Positions 8,542 through 19,266 of a DNA stretch of 64,000 nucleotides are shown one piece after another. The DNA is from Solibacter sp039934035 (GTDB taxonomy: Bacteria > Acidobacteriota > Terriglobia > Bryobacterales > Bryobacteraceae). The stretch lies in NCBI GenBank assembly GCA_039934035.1, contig JBDTMZ010000062.1:36940-100939 (forward strand), in the 5' to 3' direction. Every line of letters starts with the position of its first letter. Positions within the stretch are counted from its first letter, which is position 1. The position numbers and the translations under genes are program-made. The notes under the pieces were generated by a model that made no database searches, was not told the DNA's origin, and saw only the letters and a list, made by a program, of their open reading frames with translations.

Positions 8542-10257
8542 CTATTCGTGAGTGCGGTCCTTCAAGCTGAGGACTTCTTCGATGGTACTGGTGGCGGCGG
8601 CGGCCTGACGTTGATAGTCTTCGAGACGGTTCCTCTCCTCGTCGTCGGTGACGGCGCGGAGGCTGAGGCCGATCTTCTTCTCGGCTTCGCTCATCTTGAT
8701 GATTTTGAAGTCCTGTTCCTCGCCCACATGGATAGGCGGCTCTTCGGCTCCACGGCGTCCTGAAAAACCGGGAACTTCGGAGAAGTGGCACAAGCCCTCG
8801 ACGCCCTCGGCAAGCTCGACGAACATTCCAAAGCTGGCCATACGGCATACGCGCCCGTGGACCGTGTCGCCCACCTGGTGATTCTGGAAATAGCTCTCCC
8901 ACGCATCGGGCTGTAACTGCTTGATGCCGAGTGAGAGGCGGTGCTGGGCGGAATCGATATTGAGAATGACCGCCTGTACGATCATGCCCTTTTTGAGGAT
9001 TTCGCTGGGGTGTTTGACGCGCTTGGTCCAGGAAAGATCGCTCACGTGGACGAGGCCGTCGATGCCTTCTTCGATTTCGATAAAGGCGCCGAAATCCGTC
9101 ATGTTTCGAACGCGGCCTTCCACCACGCTGCCCACGCTGTAACGGCTGTCGATGGTGGTCCAGGGGTTGGGCTCGAGCTGCTTCAAACCAAGTGAGATGC
9201 GCCGCTCTTTCGGGTGGACTTCGAGGACCACCGCTTCCACCTGATCGCCCGCTTTGACCACCTTGGACGGGTGTTTCATACGGCGGGACCAAGTCATTTC
9301 GCTGATGTGAATCAGCCCCTCGACGCCGCCTTCGAGCTCTACAAACGCGCCGTAGTCGGTAACGTTGACGACGCGTCCGATGACGCGGCTTTCCACGGTA
9401 TAGCGCTCTGGCACGGTCTCCCACGGGTCTGGCTCGAGTTGCTTGATGCCGAGCGACACGCGTTCTTTGGAGCGGTCGAACTTGAGGATCTTGACCGTGA
9501 CTTCCTGGCCGACCTGCAGCATCTCGTTGGGATGAGAGATGCGGCCATACGACATGTCTGTTACGTGCAGCAGGCCGTCGATGCCGCCGAGATCGATGAA
9601 GGCGCCGTACTCGGTCAGGTTCTTCACCGTGCCGACGACGACCGCTCCTTCCACGAGGTGCTCCAACGTGACGGTCTTGCGCGAGTTGATTTCGTCCTCG
9701 ACGGCCAGTTTGCGGGACACCACAACATTGCCGCGGCGGCGATTGAGTTTGATGACCTTGACGGGAATGTCCTGGTCGATCAGGCCATCGAGATTGTGCA
9801 CCGGGCGCGGGTCCGCCTGCGAACCAGGCATGAAGGCGCGCACGCCGACGTCGACTGCCAAGCCACCTTTGACGCGTCCCAGCACGTGGCCGCTGATCAC
9901 CGATTGATCGTTGGAAGCTTTTTCCAGGTCGTCCCAGATGCGCAGGCGAGCGGCTTTGACGTGCGAGAGCAACACGTAGCCTTCCACCTGTTCGCTGCGA
10001 TCGATCATGACGTCGACGACGTCACCGATTTTGACGGTGACTTCGCCGCTCAGGGATTGGAATTGATCCAGCGGAACGATGCCCTCGGATTTGTATCCGA
10101 AGTCGATAATGACATCTTTTGCGGTGATGCCCAGGACCGTGCCCTGCACGACTTCGTCCGCCGCCGGAGGGGCGAACTGACTGTAGTCTTCGAGCAAGTG
10201 CTCGTAATTCTCGGGGCTCGACGGATCCACTTGCCCGTTGTTTTGGTCTACGGCCAT
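8542..10257 (-). CDS. rpsA: 30S ribosomal protein S1
   Basis: A 571-residue protein made of six tandem S1 (OB-fold) RNA-binding domains, the standard full-length bacterial arrangement. Domain openings can be read at VVQGTVLGITAKDVIIDFG, VISGHVLGRVKGG, VVVGTVKNLTEYGAFIDLGG, RVIGRVVNVTDYGAFVELEGG, VVEGRVRNMTDFGAFIEIEEG and TVHGRVCRMASFGMFVELAEG. S1 binds mRNA leaders and brings them to the 30S subunit for translation initiation. A GGAGG site precedes the ATG at 10257. Neighbouring HU follows 70 bases downstream on the same strand, an order also familiar from proteobacteria (rpsA followed by an IHF/HU gene). Confidence 0.97.
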   Translation of the reverse strand: MAVDQNNGQVDPSSPENYEHLLEDYSQFAPPAADEVVQGTVLGITAKDVIIDFGYKSEGIVPLDQFQSLSGEVTVKIGDVVDVMIDRSEQVEGYVLLSHVKAARLRIWDDLEKASNDQSVISGHVLGRVKGGLAVDVGVRAFMPGSQADPRPVHNLDGLIDQDIPVKVIKLNRRRGNVVVSRKLAVEDEINSRKTVTLEHLVEGAVVVGTVKNLTEYGAFIDLGGIDGLLHVTDMSYGRISHPNEMLQVGQEVTVKILKFDRSKERVSLGIKQLEPDPWETVPERYTVESRVIGRVVNVTDYGAFVELEGGVEGLIHISEMTWSRRMKHPSKVVKAGDQVEAVVLEVHPKERRISLGLKQLEPNPWTTIDSRYSVGSVVEGRVRNMTDFGAFIEIEEGIDGLVHVSDLSWTKRVKHPSEILKKGMIVQAVILNIDSAQHRLSLGIKQLQPDAWESYFQNHQVGDTVHGRVCRMASFGMFVELAEGVEGLCHFSEVPGFSGRRGAEEPPIHVGEEQDFKIIKMSEAEKKIGLSLRAVTDDEERNRLEDYQRQAAAATSTIEEVLSLKDRTHE

Positions 10258-10607
10258 TCAGCCTCCACCGCTGACTAATTCACAGGGCTCGGAGGATGTG
10301 CGTTCGGGTCGGTTGGTTAGGAGCGAGACCATGCGAGCGAAACCACGAGCAACCACTATGAGATCAGTATGTTAGCAAATATACGCCGACTCATCGGGGG
10401 TTGTCAACGGGAGGTCACCGGGCGGTGTGGAGTTTTCACCATGACGGGCATTTTTCCAACCTGGTGTTACCAGGATACCGGGATCCGGAATACGCCTCAA
10501 ACGGATGGCACGTGGGCATTGACTTGCAGTGATAAACGGCGCACGATGATCTCACCGTAGGGATAAAAAACGTAGCGTGTGCGATTTCGCGCATCGGGAG
10601 GGCGGCA
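10258..10607. other. Intergenic leader region between rpsA and a small gene
   Basis: About 350 bases with no credible gene. It should hold the rpsA promoter and leader (minus strand) and the promoter of the small plus-strand gene at 10608. A perfect inverted repeat CCTGGT-GTT-ACCAGG lies at 10460-10474. No defined promoter could be assigned by eye. Confidence 0.5.
10460..10474. repeat. 6-3-6 inverted repeat
   Basis: CCTGGT GTT ACCAGG is a perfect short dyad in the region upstream of rpsA. It could be a repressor-binding site or a small RNA hairpin. There is no T-run and no known consensus match. Confidence 0.3.
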
Positions 10608-10778
10608 ATGGAACGATTAGTCATCAGGAGCAAAGAGCACCAGCAGGAGTTATCCGGCATTGGGGCTCGCGAAAGCGAGATGGATGTGAAAGACACCATC
10701 GCGCAACGAATTGACGACAAGGGGACGAAGGTCGAAGATCTCGCCGGTACGGGCGAAGGCGATTCGCCAGGAGGCTAG
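10608..10778 (+). CDS. Small acidic hypothetical protein (56 aa)
   Basis: ATG at 10608, preceded by a good ribosome site (GGGAGGGCGGCA), opens a 56-codon frame ending in TAG at 10778. The product begins MERLVIRSKEHQQELSG and ends in a charged, glycine-rich tail; no membrane segment or cysteine is present. It ends inside the convergent stop of the serine hydrolase gene (four-base overlap). No family was recognised. The ribosome site and codon choice make it plausible, but expression is unproven. Confidence 0.45.
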   Translation: MERLVIRSKEHQQELSGIGARESEMDVKDTIAQRIDDKGTKVEDLAGTGEGDSPGG

Positions 10779-13102
10779 TACAAAAGATAGTGCGCACGCA
10801 TAGCGGCGAAGGCTTCCACGGTATCTTGGATTGCGGTCTGAATGGTGCGTGGGTCTTCGCCGGCCTGCAGGCGCTTGATGACGTCGTCGCTGCCGATCAG
10901 ACGTTTGCTGCCGGTGAGATCGACTTTTCCCGGATACAGCTTCAGCATCGCCGCGGCGAGTTCCAGACCCAGGCGGGTTCCGTCCAGCAATTCCCGGTTG
11001 GTGATCACGAAGCGCACGCCTTCGACCTTAACGCCTTTGAAGACGGACTCTGTGGGAGTAAAGCGCGTGGGATAGGTGCGAATGCCCGGGATCTGGCGTT
11101 GGTTGAGGTAGGCGGCCAGTTCACGTCCGCCGATGAAATCCGCTCCTACCTGTTCGAACGGGGAATCGGTGCCGCGACCCACGGAGAAGTTCTTCGAGTA
11201 CTCAATGAGACAGAGTCCAGGGTAAAGCATCGCGGCGTTCAGGCTGCGCATATTAGGCGAAGGGTTGATCCAGAACAGGTTGGTGGAATCGAACCAGTCG
11301 CCACGCTGCCAGTCCTGCATGGAAACCACCGTGAGGCTGGCACCGATCTTATTTTCTATATTGAACATCCGAGCTAGCTCGCCCATGGTCATGCCGTGGC
11401 GCACGGGTTCGCCAGGCATGTAGCCAACGAAGCTGGTGTTGACCCCATCCATCATCGGGCCTTCGACCCGCGTGCCCGTGATGGGGTTGGGCCGGTCGAG
11501 CACGTAAAAAGGAATCTTAGCTTTGGCGGCCGCTTCCATGGCGTACGCCATCGTGGTTTCGAAGGTATAGAAGCGCACCCCGACGTCCTGAATATCGAAG
11601 ACCAGAATATCGACATCCTTCAGCATTTCCGGCGTGGGCCGGTTGGTGGCTCCGTAGAGGCTGAAGACGCGAATTCCGGTGAGCCCGTCCTCGGTGTTCG
11701 TGATGTCCGGCCGGTCTTCGGTGCCGAGGAAGCCGTGTTCCGGCGAAAAAATCGCGGCGATTTTGATTCCGGCGGCGCGCATGAGATCGATGTTGCGCCT
11801 GCCGTTGCGGTCCACGCCGCTCTGGTTGGTAATCAGTCCGATGCGCTTGCCGGCGAAGGGCTGAAACCTGGAGGCGGCGAGCACGTCGAGGCCGGTCATG
11901 GTAGCGCCGTTGCGTCCGACCTGACGGGCCGCACCGGGTCCGCTAAGCGTGTCGTTATAGCTGGTGAGCGATACACGGGGCGCCTGCAATCCCACATTCG
12001 CCGCCACGACGGTGGCGACCTTGGCGCGGACCGGCGTCAGCGCGGGACGCTGATCGGGATGCACGCTGTTGGCGAGCAGGATGACGTACGTCTTCGTCAT
12101 TGGGTCGAGCCACATCGAGGTGCCGGTGAAGCCGGTATGTCCGTAGCTGCCGAGGGGAAACAGTTCGCCGCGATTGCCGGAGTGCGGAGAATCGACGTCC
12201 CAGCCGAGGGCGCGCAGAATGGGCTGGTCGGGCGGCGATTGCGGCTCTGTGAACTTGGCAACCGTCAGCGGACTGAAGAGCCGCACGCCATCTAACTCGC
12301 CGCCGTTGAGCATCATTTGGGCGAAGCGCGCGAGATCGTCCGCGGTGGAAAAGAGTCCGGCGTGTCCGGCGATGCCACCCATATTGCGCGCCGTGGGATC
12401 GTGCACGATGCCGCGGAGGGGCGGTCCGGTCTTGAGGGGCCAGCGCTCCGTGGGCGCGATGCGCGGCACCAGTGAGGCCGGAGGCTGGAACACGCTTTCC
12501 TTCATGCCGATGGGCAGGAAGATGTTATCCCGTGCGTATTCGTTGAGCATCCTGCCGCTGAGCCTGTGCACGAGTTCGCCGAGCAGGATGAAGTTGATGT
12601 CGCTGTAGACGTATTTCGTGGCGGGCGGTCCGCCGACCTTGAAGGTGTTGGCCAGCTTGATGCCGGTGTCGTAGCCGGTCCAGGGAGTGGTGAGAGGCAC
12701 GTCGGGCTGGAGGCCGGAAAAATGCGTGAACAGGTGGCGGAGTGTGATGTCGCTCTTGCCTCCCTGGAATTCCGGAATGTAGTCGGTCACTTTGTCGTTC
12801 AGACGGAAGCGTCCTTCCTGGAACAGCTTCATTAGAGACGAAGTGGTGGCAATCACCTTGGTGAGCGAGGCGCAGTCGAAGATCGTGTCGACGGTCATCG
12901 CCTCGGGCGTCGGCACCAGCGCGCGCTTGCCGTACGCCTTTCGGTAAACCACCTTGCCTTCGTGTCCTACCACCAGCACTGCGCCGGGCATCCTGCCCTG
13001 TTCGATGGCCTGATTGATCACCTGATCGACGGCCGCCGCGCCACTGAAGGTCTGTGCGGACACACTGACGGCTGCGAGTGCGGCGCACCATAAGAGCTTC
13101 AT
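10775..13102 (-). CDS. Secreted serine beta-lactamase-family hydrolase fused to NamZ-type (DUF1343) exo-N-acetylmuramidase
   Basis: A 775-residue two-domain protein with a signal peptide (ending about residue 16, SVSAQ). Residues about 22-380 form a class C beta-lactamase/serine-hydrolase domain with the nucleophile motif SLTK (S79-K82), a Tyr motif near YSDIN (Y166) and GHTGFTG (HxG-like). Residues about 410-775 match DUF1343, now known as NamZ, an exo-beta-N-acetylmuramidase acting on peptidoglycan fragments: GLITNQSGVDRNG, FSPEHGFLG, DIQDVGVRFYTFETTM, FWINPSPNMRSLNAAMLYPG. In Bacillus subtilis namZ lies in one operon with a beta-lactamase-like gene, so the fusion fits cell-wall turnover. 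The exact activities here are inferred. Confidence 0.9.
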   Translation of the reverse strand: MKLLWCAALAAVSVSAQTFSGAAAVDQVINQAIEQGRMPGAVLVVGHEGKVVYRKAYGKRALVPTPEAMTVDTIFDCASLTKVIATTSSLMKLFQEGRFRLNDKVTDYIPEFQGGKSDITLRHLFTHFSGLQPDVPLTTPWTGYDTGIKLANTFKVGGPPATKYVYSDINFILLGELVHRLSGRMLNEYARDNIFLPIGMKESVFQPPASLVPRIAPTERWPLKTGPPLRGIVHDPTARNMGGIAGHAGLFSTADDLARFAQMMLNGGELDGVRLFSPLTVAKFTEPQSPPDQPILRALGWDVDSPHSGNRGELFPLGSYGHTGFTGTSMWLDPMTKTYVILLANSVHPDQRPALTPVRAKVATVVAANVGLQAPRVSLTSYNDTLSGPGAARQVGRNGATMTGLDVLAASRFQPFAGKRIGLITNQSGVDRNGRRNIDLMRAAGIKIAAIFSPEHGFLGTEDRPDITNTEDGLTGIRVFSLYGATNRPTPEMLKDVDILVFDIQDVGVRFYTFETTMAYAMEAAAKAKIPFYVLDRPNPITGTRVEGPMMDGVNTSFVGYMPGEPVRHGMTMGELARMFNIENKIGASLTVVSMQDWQRGDWFDSTNLFWINPSPNMRSLNAAMLYPGLCLIEYSKNFSVGRGTDSPFEQVGADFIGGRELAAYLNQRQIPGIRTYPTRFTPTESVFKGVKVEGVRFVITNRELLDGTRLGLELAAAMLKLYPGKVDLTGSKRLIGSDDVIKRLQAGEDPRTIQTAIQDTVEAFAAMRAHYLLY

Positions 13103-13459
13103 GTGACTATGATAACTGGCGCGAGCAGGCGAGGTGTGTGAGGTCTACGGGCGTGATGGGTGTAGCGCCCGCGGTGCGATTCCTAGCTCTGCGAGAGTGT
13201 GCGCGCGCGGCACGGACCGTGGAAGGAACTGCGAGCCTGGCGGAAAAGGTTCGCCGCACGATCCGCAGACCGCACCGCGGACCTGGTCTGGTCTGGGCAG
13301 GCGAGTGGTGTCCCTGGCGGCTGCTCTGGCGATTTGCGCCAACGCCACGGCAACGCCACAAATCATTCGCGGTGACGATGTTCCGCGGTCCAAAACTCGG
13401 CTACTATTCAGGAATAACCCGCGGCCCGAAGGCTTTCTGTTGCAAGGAGCGCTGAGCAA
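13103..13459. other. Divergent intergenic region upstream of the glycoside hydrolase pair
   Basis: About 357 bases between two divergently transcribed genes, with frames open on both strands but no ribosome site or family match. It presumably contains both promoters. The downstream gene has a clear AAGGAG site ten bases before its ATG. Nothing else was recognised. Confidence 0.5.
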
Positions 13460-16087
<2,628 letters not shown>

Positions 16088-16089
16088 CG

Positions 16090-18105
16090 ATGAAAGCGAT
16101 TATCATCGGCCGGGAGACTTGCGCCAGTCCCGAAGCCGCCGGCAAATTGGAATGGCTGGAGACCAACGGGCTTGGCGGCTTCTCCAGTTCCACCATTCTG
16201 GGCATGAATACGCGGCGCTATCATGCGCTACTCACTGCGGCGACGCGTCCGCCGGTAGGCCGGGTGGTGATGCTCTCCAAGTTTGAAGAGGCCGTGACAA
16301 TTGGCGACCGGCGCTACGACCTCTCGAGCAATCGCTATCCGGGCGCGATGTATCCCGAGGGATATCGTTACCTGAGGGAGTTTCGCCTGGACCCGTGCCC
16401 AACGTTCGTGTTCGAACTCGATGGCGTCGTCGTCGAGAAAAGCGTCTTCATGCCGCACGGCGAGAATGCGACCGTAATCGAATATCGTGTGGGCGGCGAA
16501 GCGACTCTCGAACTGCGCCCGCTGATCGCCTTCCGCGACTACCACGCGACGACACACTGCAACGATGTGCTCGACTCGCACTACGCGGAGGAAACGGGAC
16601 TGGTTTCCGTATGTCCCTATCGCGATTTGCCGGTGCTCTATCTCGCGCACGACGCGGCGGCGGTCAGCGTGGGAGCTGGGTGGTATTACCATTTCGAGTA
16701 CGATCGCGAACGCGAGCGGGGGCTGGATTTCCAGGAGGACCTGTTCAATCCGCTTACGCTGACGTACCGGCTTTCTGCGGGTGCACGGGCCACCGTGATC
16801 GCTTCCACCTTGCGCCACGCTGCGAGCGACTCCGGCGCGATGCGGGAGCGCGAGATGGCGCGCCGGGCTGCGCTGGTTGCCGCGGCGCCCTTGGACAATC
16901 CCCTGGCGCAGCGGCTGGCGCTGGCGGCTGACCAATTTCTAGTCCAGCGCGGCGAGTTGGAAAGCGTGGTTGCGGGCTACCCGTGGTTTAGCAACTGGGG
17001 CCGCGACACGATGATTTCGCTGCCGGGCTTGACGCTGGCGACGGGCAGGTTTGACGCGGCGAAACGCATTCTGCGGGCGTTCGCCGCGAGTATGGATCAG
17101 GGAATGCTTCCCAACCGGTTTCCCGATGCCGGCGAGCAACCCGAATACAACACGGTGGACGCCACGCTTTGGTTCTTCGAAGCGATTCGCGCGTATGGCG
17201 AAGCTTCGGGTGATTACGACTTCATCCGGCAAAATCTGTATCCCAGGATGAAGGAGAGCATCGACTGGCACCTACGCGGCACTCGTTACGGAATTCATGT
17301 CGATGACGATGGCTTGCTGGCGTGCGGCGAGCCGGGTGTGCAACTCACCTGGATGGACGCGAAGGTGGCCGATTGGGTGGTCACGCCCCGGCATGGCAAG
17401 CCGGTCGAAATCCAGGCGTTGTGGTACAACGCTCTGTGCATCGCGCAGGAGTTCGCAGATGCGGATTACGCATCTATGCTGCGGGAGTTGGGCTGCAAAG
17501 CGCGGAGTGCCTTCCGCGCCCTGTTCTGGAATGCTCAGGCCGGGTGTCTTTACGATGTCGTGAACGGTGACGTTCGAGATTCTTCCATTCGTCCGAATCA
17601 GATCTTCGCGCTGAGCCTTCCCCATCGTATGCTCGACGAGGGCAGCGAACGGCAGGTGCTCGACCTGGTAGAGCGGGAACTACTTACGCCGGCAGGGCTA
17701 CGAACGCTCTCGCGGTCCGACCCGCAGTATCGTGGGCGCTATGAGGGAGGGGTGGTGAACCGCGATTCCGCCTATCATCAGGGCACCGTTTGGCCTTGGT
17801 TGATAGGCCCGTTCCTCACTGCCTACACACGGTTGAAAGGTGGAACGAAGGCGGCGGAGTGGCTGAAGCAGGTTCCTACTTTGCTGGAATCCGACTGCCT
17901 GGGACAGTTTTTTGAAGTTGCCGATGGCGATGGGCCGCACCTCCCGGGTGGGTGTTTCGCGCAAGCGTGGAGCGTCGCGGAGATCTGCAGGCTGGCGCGG
18001 GCGGCGAGTCCAACAGAGTGCGCCGCCGGCGCGGTTGGCGCGTTACCGGTGGATTCGGCGCTCCAGCCTCCCGCGAGCGTGGCCAGGGCGCAGCACAGAA
18101 ATTAA
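16090..18105 (+). CDS. Amylo-alpha-1,6-glucosidase / glycogen debranching-type enzyme (GH133)
   Basis: A 671-residue protein. The N-terminal GDE domain opens with LEWLETNGLGGFSSSTILGMNTRRYHALL (about residues 18-45), the diagnostic start of archaeal/bacterial-type debranching enzymes. The C-terminal (alpha/alpha)6 domain includes AGYPWFSNWGRDTMISLPGL (about 297-316), the general-acid region, and TWMDAKVADWVVTPRHGKPVEIQALWYNAL. It hydrolyses alpha-1,6 branch points in limit dextrins. No signal peptide. It is immediately downstream of the GH63-like gene with a two-base gap, so the operon likely degrades intracellular glycogen or related glucans. Confidence 0.92.
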   Translation: MKAIIIGRETCASPEAAGKLEWLETNGLGGFSSSTILGMNTRRYHALLTAATRPPVGRVVMLSKFEEAVTIGDRRYDLSSNRYPGAMYPEGYRYLREFRLDPCPTFVFELDGVVVEKSVFMPHGENATVIEYRVGGEATLELRPLIAFRDYHATTHCNDVLDSHYAEETGLVSVCPYRDLPVLYLAHDAAAVSVGAGWYYHFEYDRERERGLDFQEDLFNPLTLTYRLSAGARATVIASTLRHAASDSGAMREREMARRAALVAAAPLDNPLAQRLALAADQFLVQRGELESVVAGYPWFSNWGRDTMISLPGLTLATGRFDAAKRILRAFAASMDQGMLPNRFPDAGEQPEYNTVDATLWFFEAIRAYGEASGDYDFIRQNLYPRMKESIDWHLRGTRYGIHVDDDGLLACGEPGVQLTWMDAKVADWVVTPRHGKPVEIQALWYNALCIAQEFADADYASMLRELGCKARSAFRALFWNAQAGCLYDVVNGDVRDSSIRPNQIFALSLPHRMLDEGSERQVLDLVERELLTPAGLRTLSRSDPQYRGRYEGGVVNRDSAYHQGTVWPWLIGPFLTAYTRLKGGTKAAEWLKQVPTLLESDCLGQFFEVADGDGPHLPGGCFAQAWSVAEICRLARAASPTECAAGAVGALPVDSALQPPASVARAQHRN

Positions 18106-18234
18106 CCCTGTTCTAACTTGCCGGTCAACGGCAATTACGAAACCACGTGAGCAGAAGTTCCGGGCGATGACCGCACGCGGCGCGCCGGGGCGTCCCCTCA
18201 CTTGCATGTTGACTCGACAGGCGAGTCGCGTCGA

Positions 18235-19221
18235 TTACAGCACGCGGCTCGGTTTATATCCGGGCCTGCTGCGGATGCGCCATTTCTTACCGGGATCGTT
18301 GACCGGTTCGATGGTGATCTTGCGAAAGCCTTCGTTCGGATTGGCCTTGGGGTAATAGGTCACGGTATAGGAATTGCCCAAGTCCTCACGAATGTCTTCG
18401 AACGCCTCGACCTGCTTCTGCCACGTCTTGGCGAAGTAGGCCTTGCCGCCCGTGCGCTGGGAGATCCGCTTGAACACATTGCTCGAAACCGGATCTTTGT
18501 TGACCTCGGCGGTGGAGATCACATAAATCGGGATACCTTCGTCTTCGGCGACGGCACGCACGTCATCCGGCGCCACCATGCTGGCGTTATCAGGACCGTT
18601 GGAGAAGACGATGATCACTTTGCGGCCGGGCACCTTTGCCGCATCGCGTAAGCCGAGCAGGAGCGCGTTGTAGAGCGCGGTGTCGTCTCCCGCGACGCTC
18701 TTGCGCAGTCCCGCGATGGCATTGCTGTGATCGCGCGACAGGGGAGCGGCTCGATTCAAATTGCGGCTGAAGGTGTACACGGCTACCGAGTCGGCGCGGT
18801 CCAATCCACGCACGAAATCCGCAATCGCGTCTTCGGCGTAGACGAAGCCTTTGTACATGAAATTACTGGTATCGAACAGGACGAACACGTTGGTGCCGAC
18901 GAAAGCATCGGGCTTTTCCATGCCGGGGAGCGCGTCTCTACCGCCCTCCAGCATGGGACGAGTGGTACCGTCCTCGCTCACGGCCAGCGGCGCCTTGGCG
19001 CCTTCCGCGAACGTGGCGACCTGCTGTAAAATACCGTCCTCGTAGATACGGAAATCCGTGGGTTTCAGGCCGTTCACGTAGTGACCCTTGCTGTCGGTCA
19101 CCTGGAAGCTGAGAACCACCATGTCGACCTTTACACGGAAGATCGGGCGCTGGCCTTCCTGCGCGTGCAGCACTGCACCTACCGTGGTCACTCCAAGAAA
19201 TCCTCGTCGCGAAATCGTCAT
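18235..19221 (-). CDS. VWFA-related acidobacterial domain protein
   Basis: A 328-residue exported protein. The N-terminus MTISRRGFLGVTTVG is Tat-like (SRRGFLG). The body matches the VWFA-related Acidobacteria family: RVKVDMVVLSFQVTDSKGHYVNGLKPTDFRIYEDG, then the VWA core FVLFDTSNFMYKG with a degenerate MIDAS (DTSNF instead of DxSxS), ALLLGLRDAAKVPGRKVIIVFSNG and a C-terminal block YTVTYYPKANPNEGFRKITIE. The family is expanded in Acidobacteria with no known biochemical role; adhesion or protein-protein contact is inferred from the VWA fold. It follows the large unknown secreted protein by 45 bases and may share its transcript. Confidence 0.88.
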   Translation of the reverse strand: MTISRRGFLGVTTVGAVLHAQEGQRPIFRVKVDMVVLSFQVTDSKGHYVNGLKPTDFRIYEDGILQQVATFAEGAKAPLAVSEDGTTRPMLEGGRDALPGMEKPDAFVGTNVFVLFDTSNFMYKGFVYAEDAIADFVRGLDRADSVAVYTFSRNLNRAAPLSRDHSNAIAGLRKSVAGDDTALYNALLLGLRDAAKVPGRKVIIVFSNGPDNASMVAPDDVRAVAEDEGIPIYVISTAEVNKDPVSSNVFKRISQRTGGKAYFAKTWQKQVEAFEDIREDLGNSYTVTYYPKANPNEGFRKITIEPVNDPGKKWRIRSRPGYKPSRVL

Positions 19222-19266
19222 GTTCGTTTTCCGGTTTGGTATCCGCTCTTGCGATTGAATATCGTT

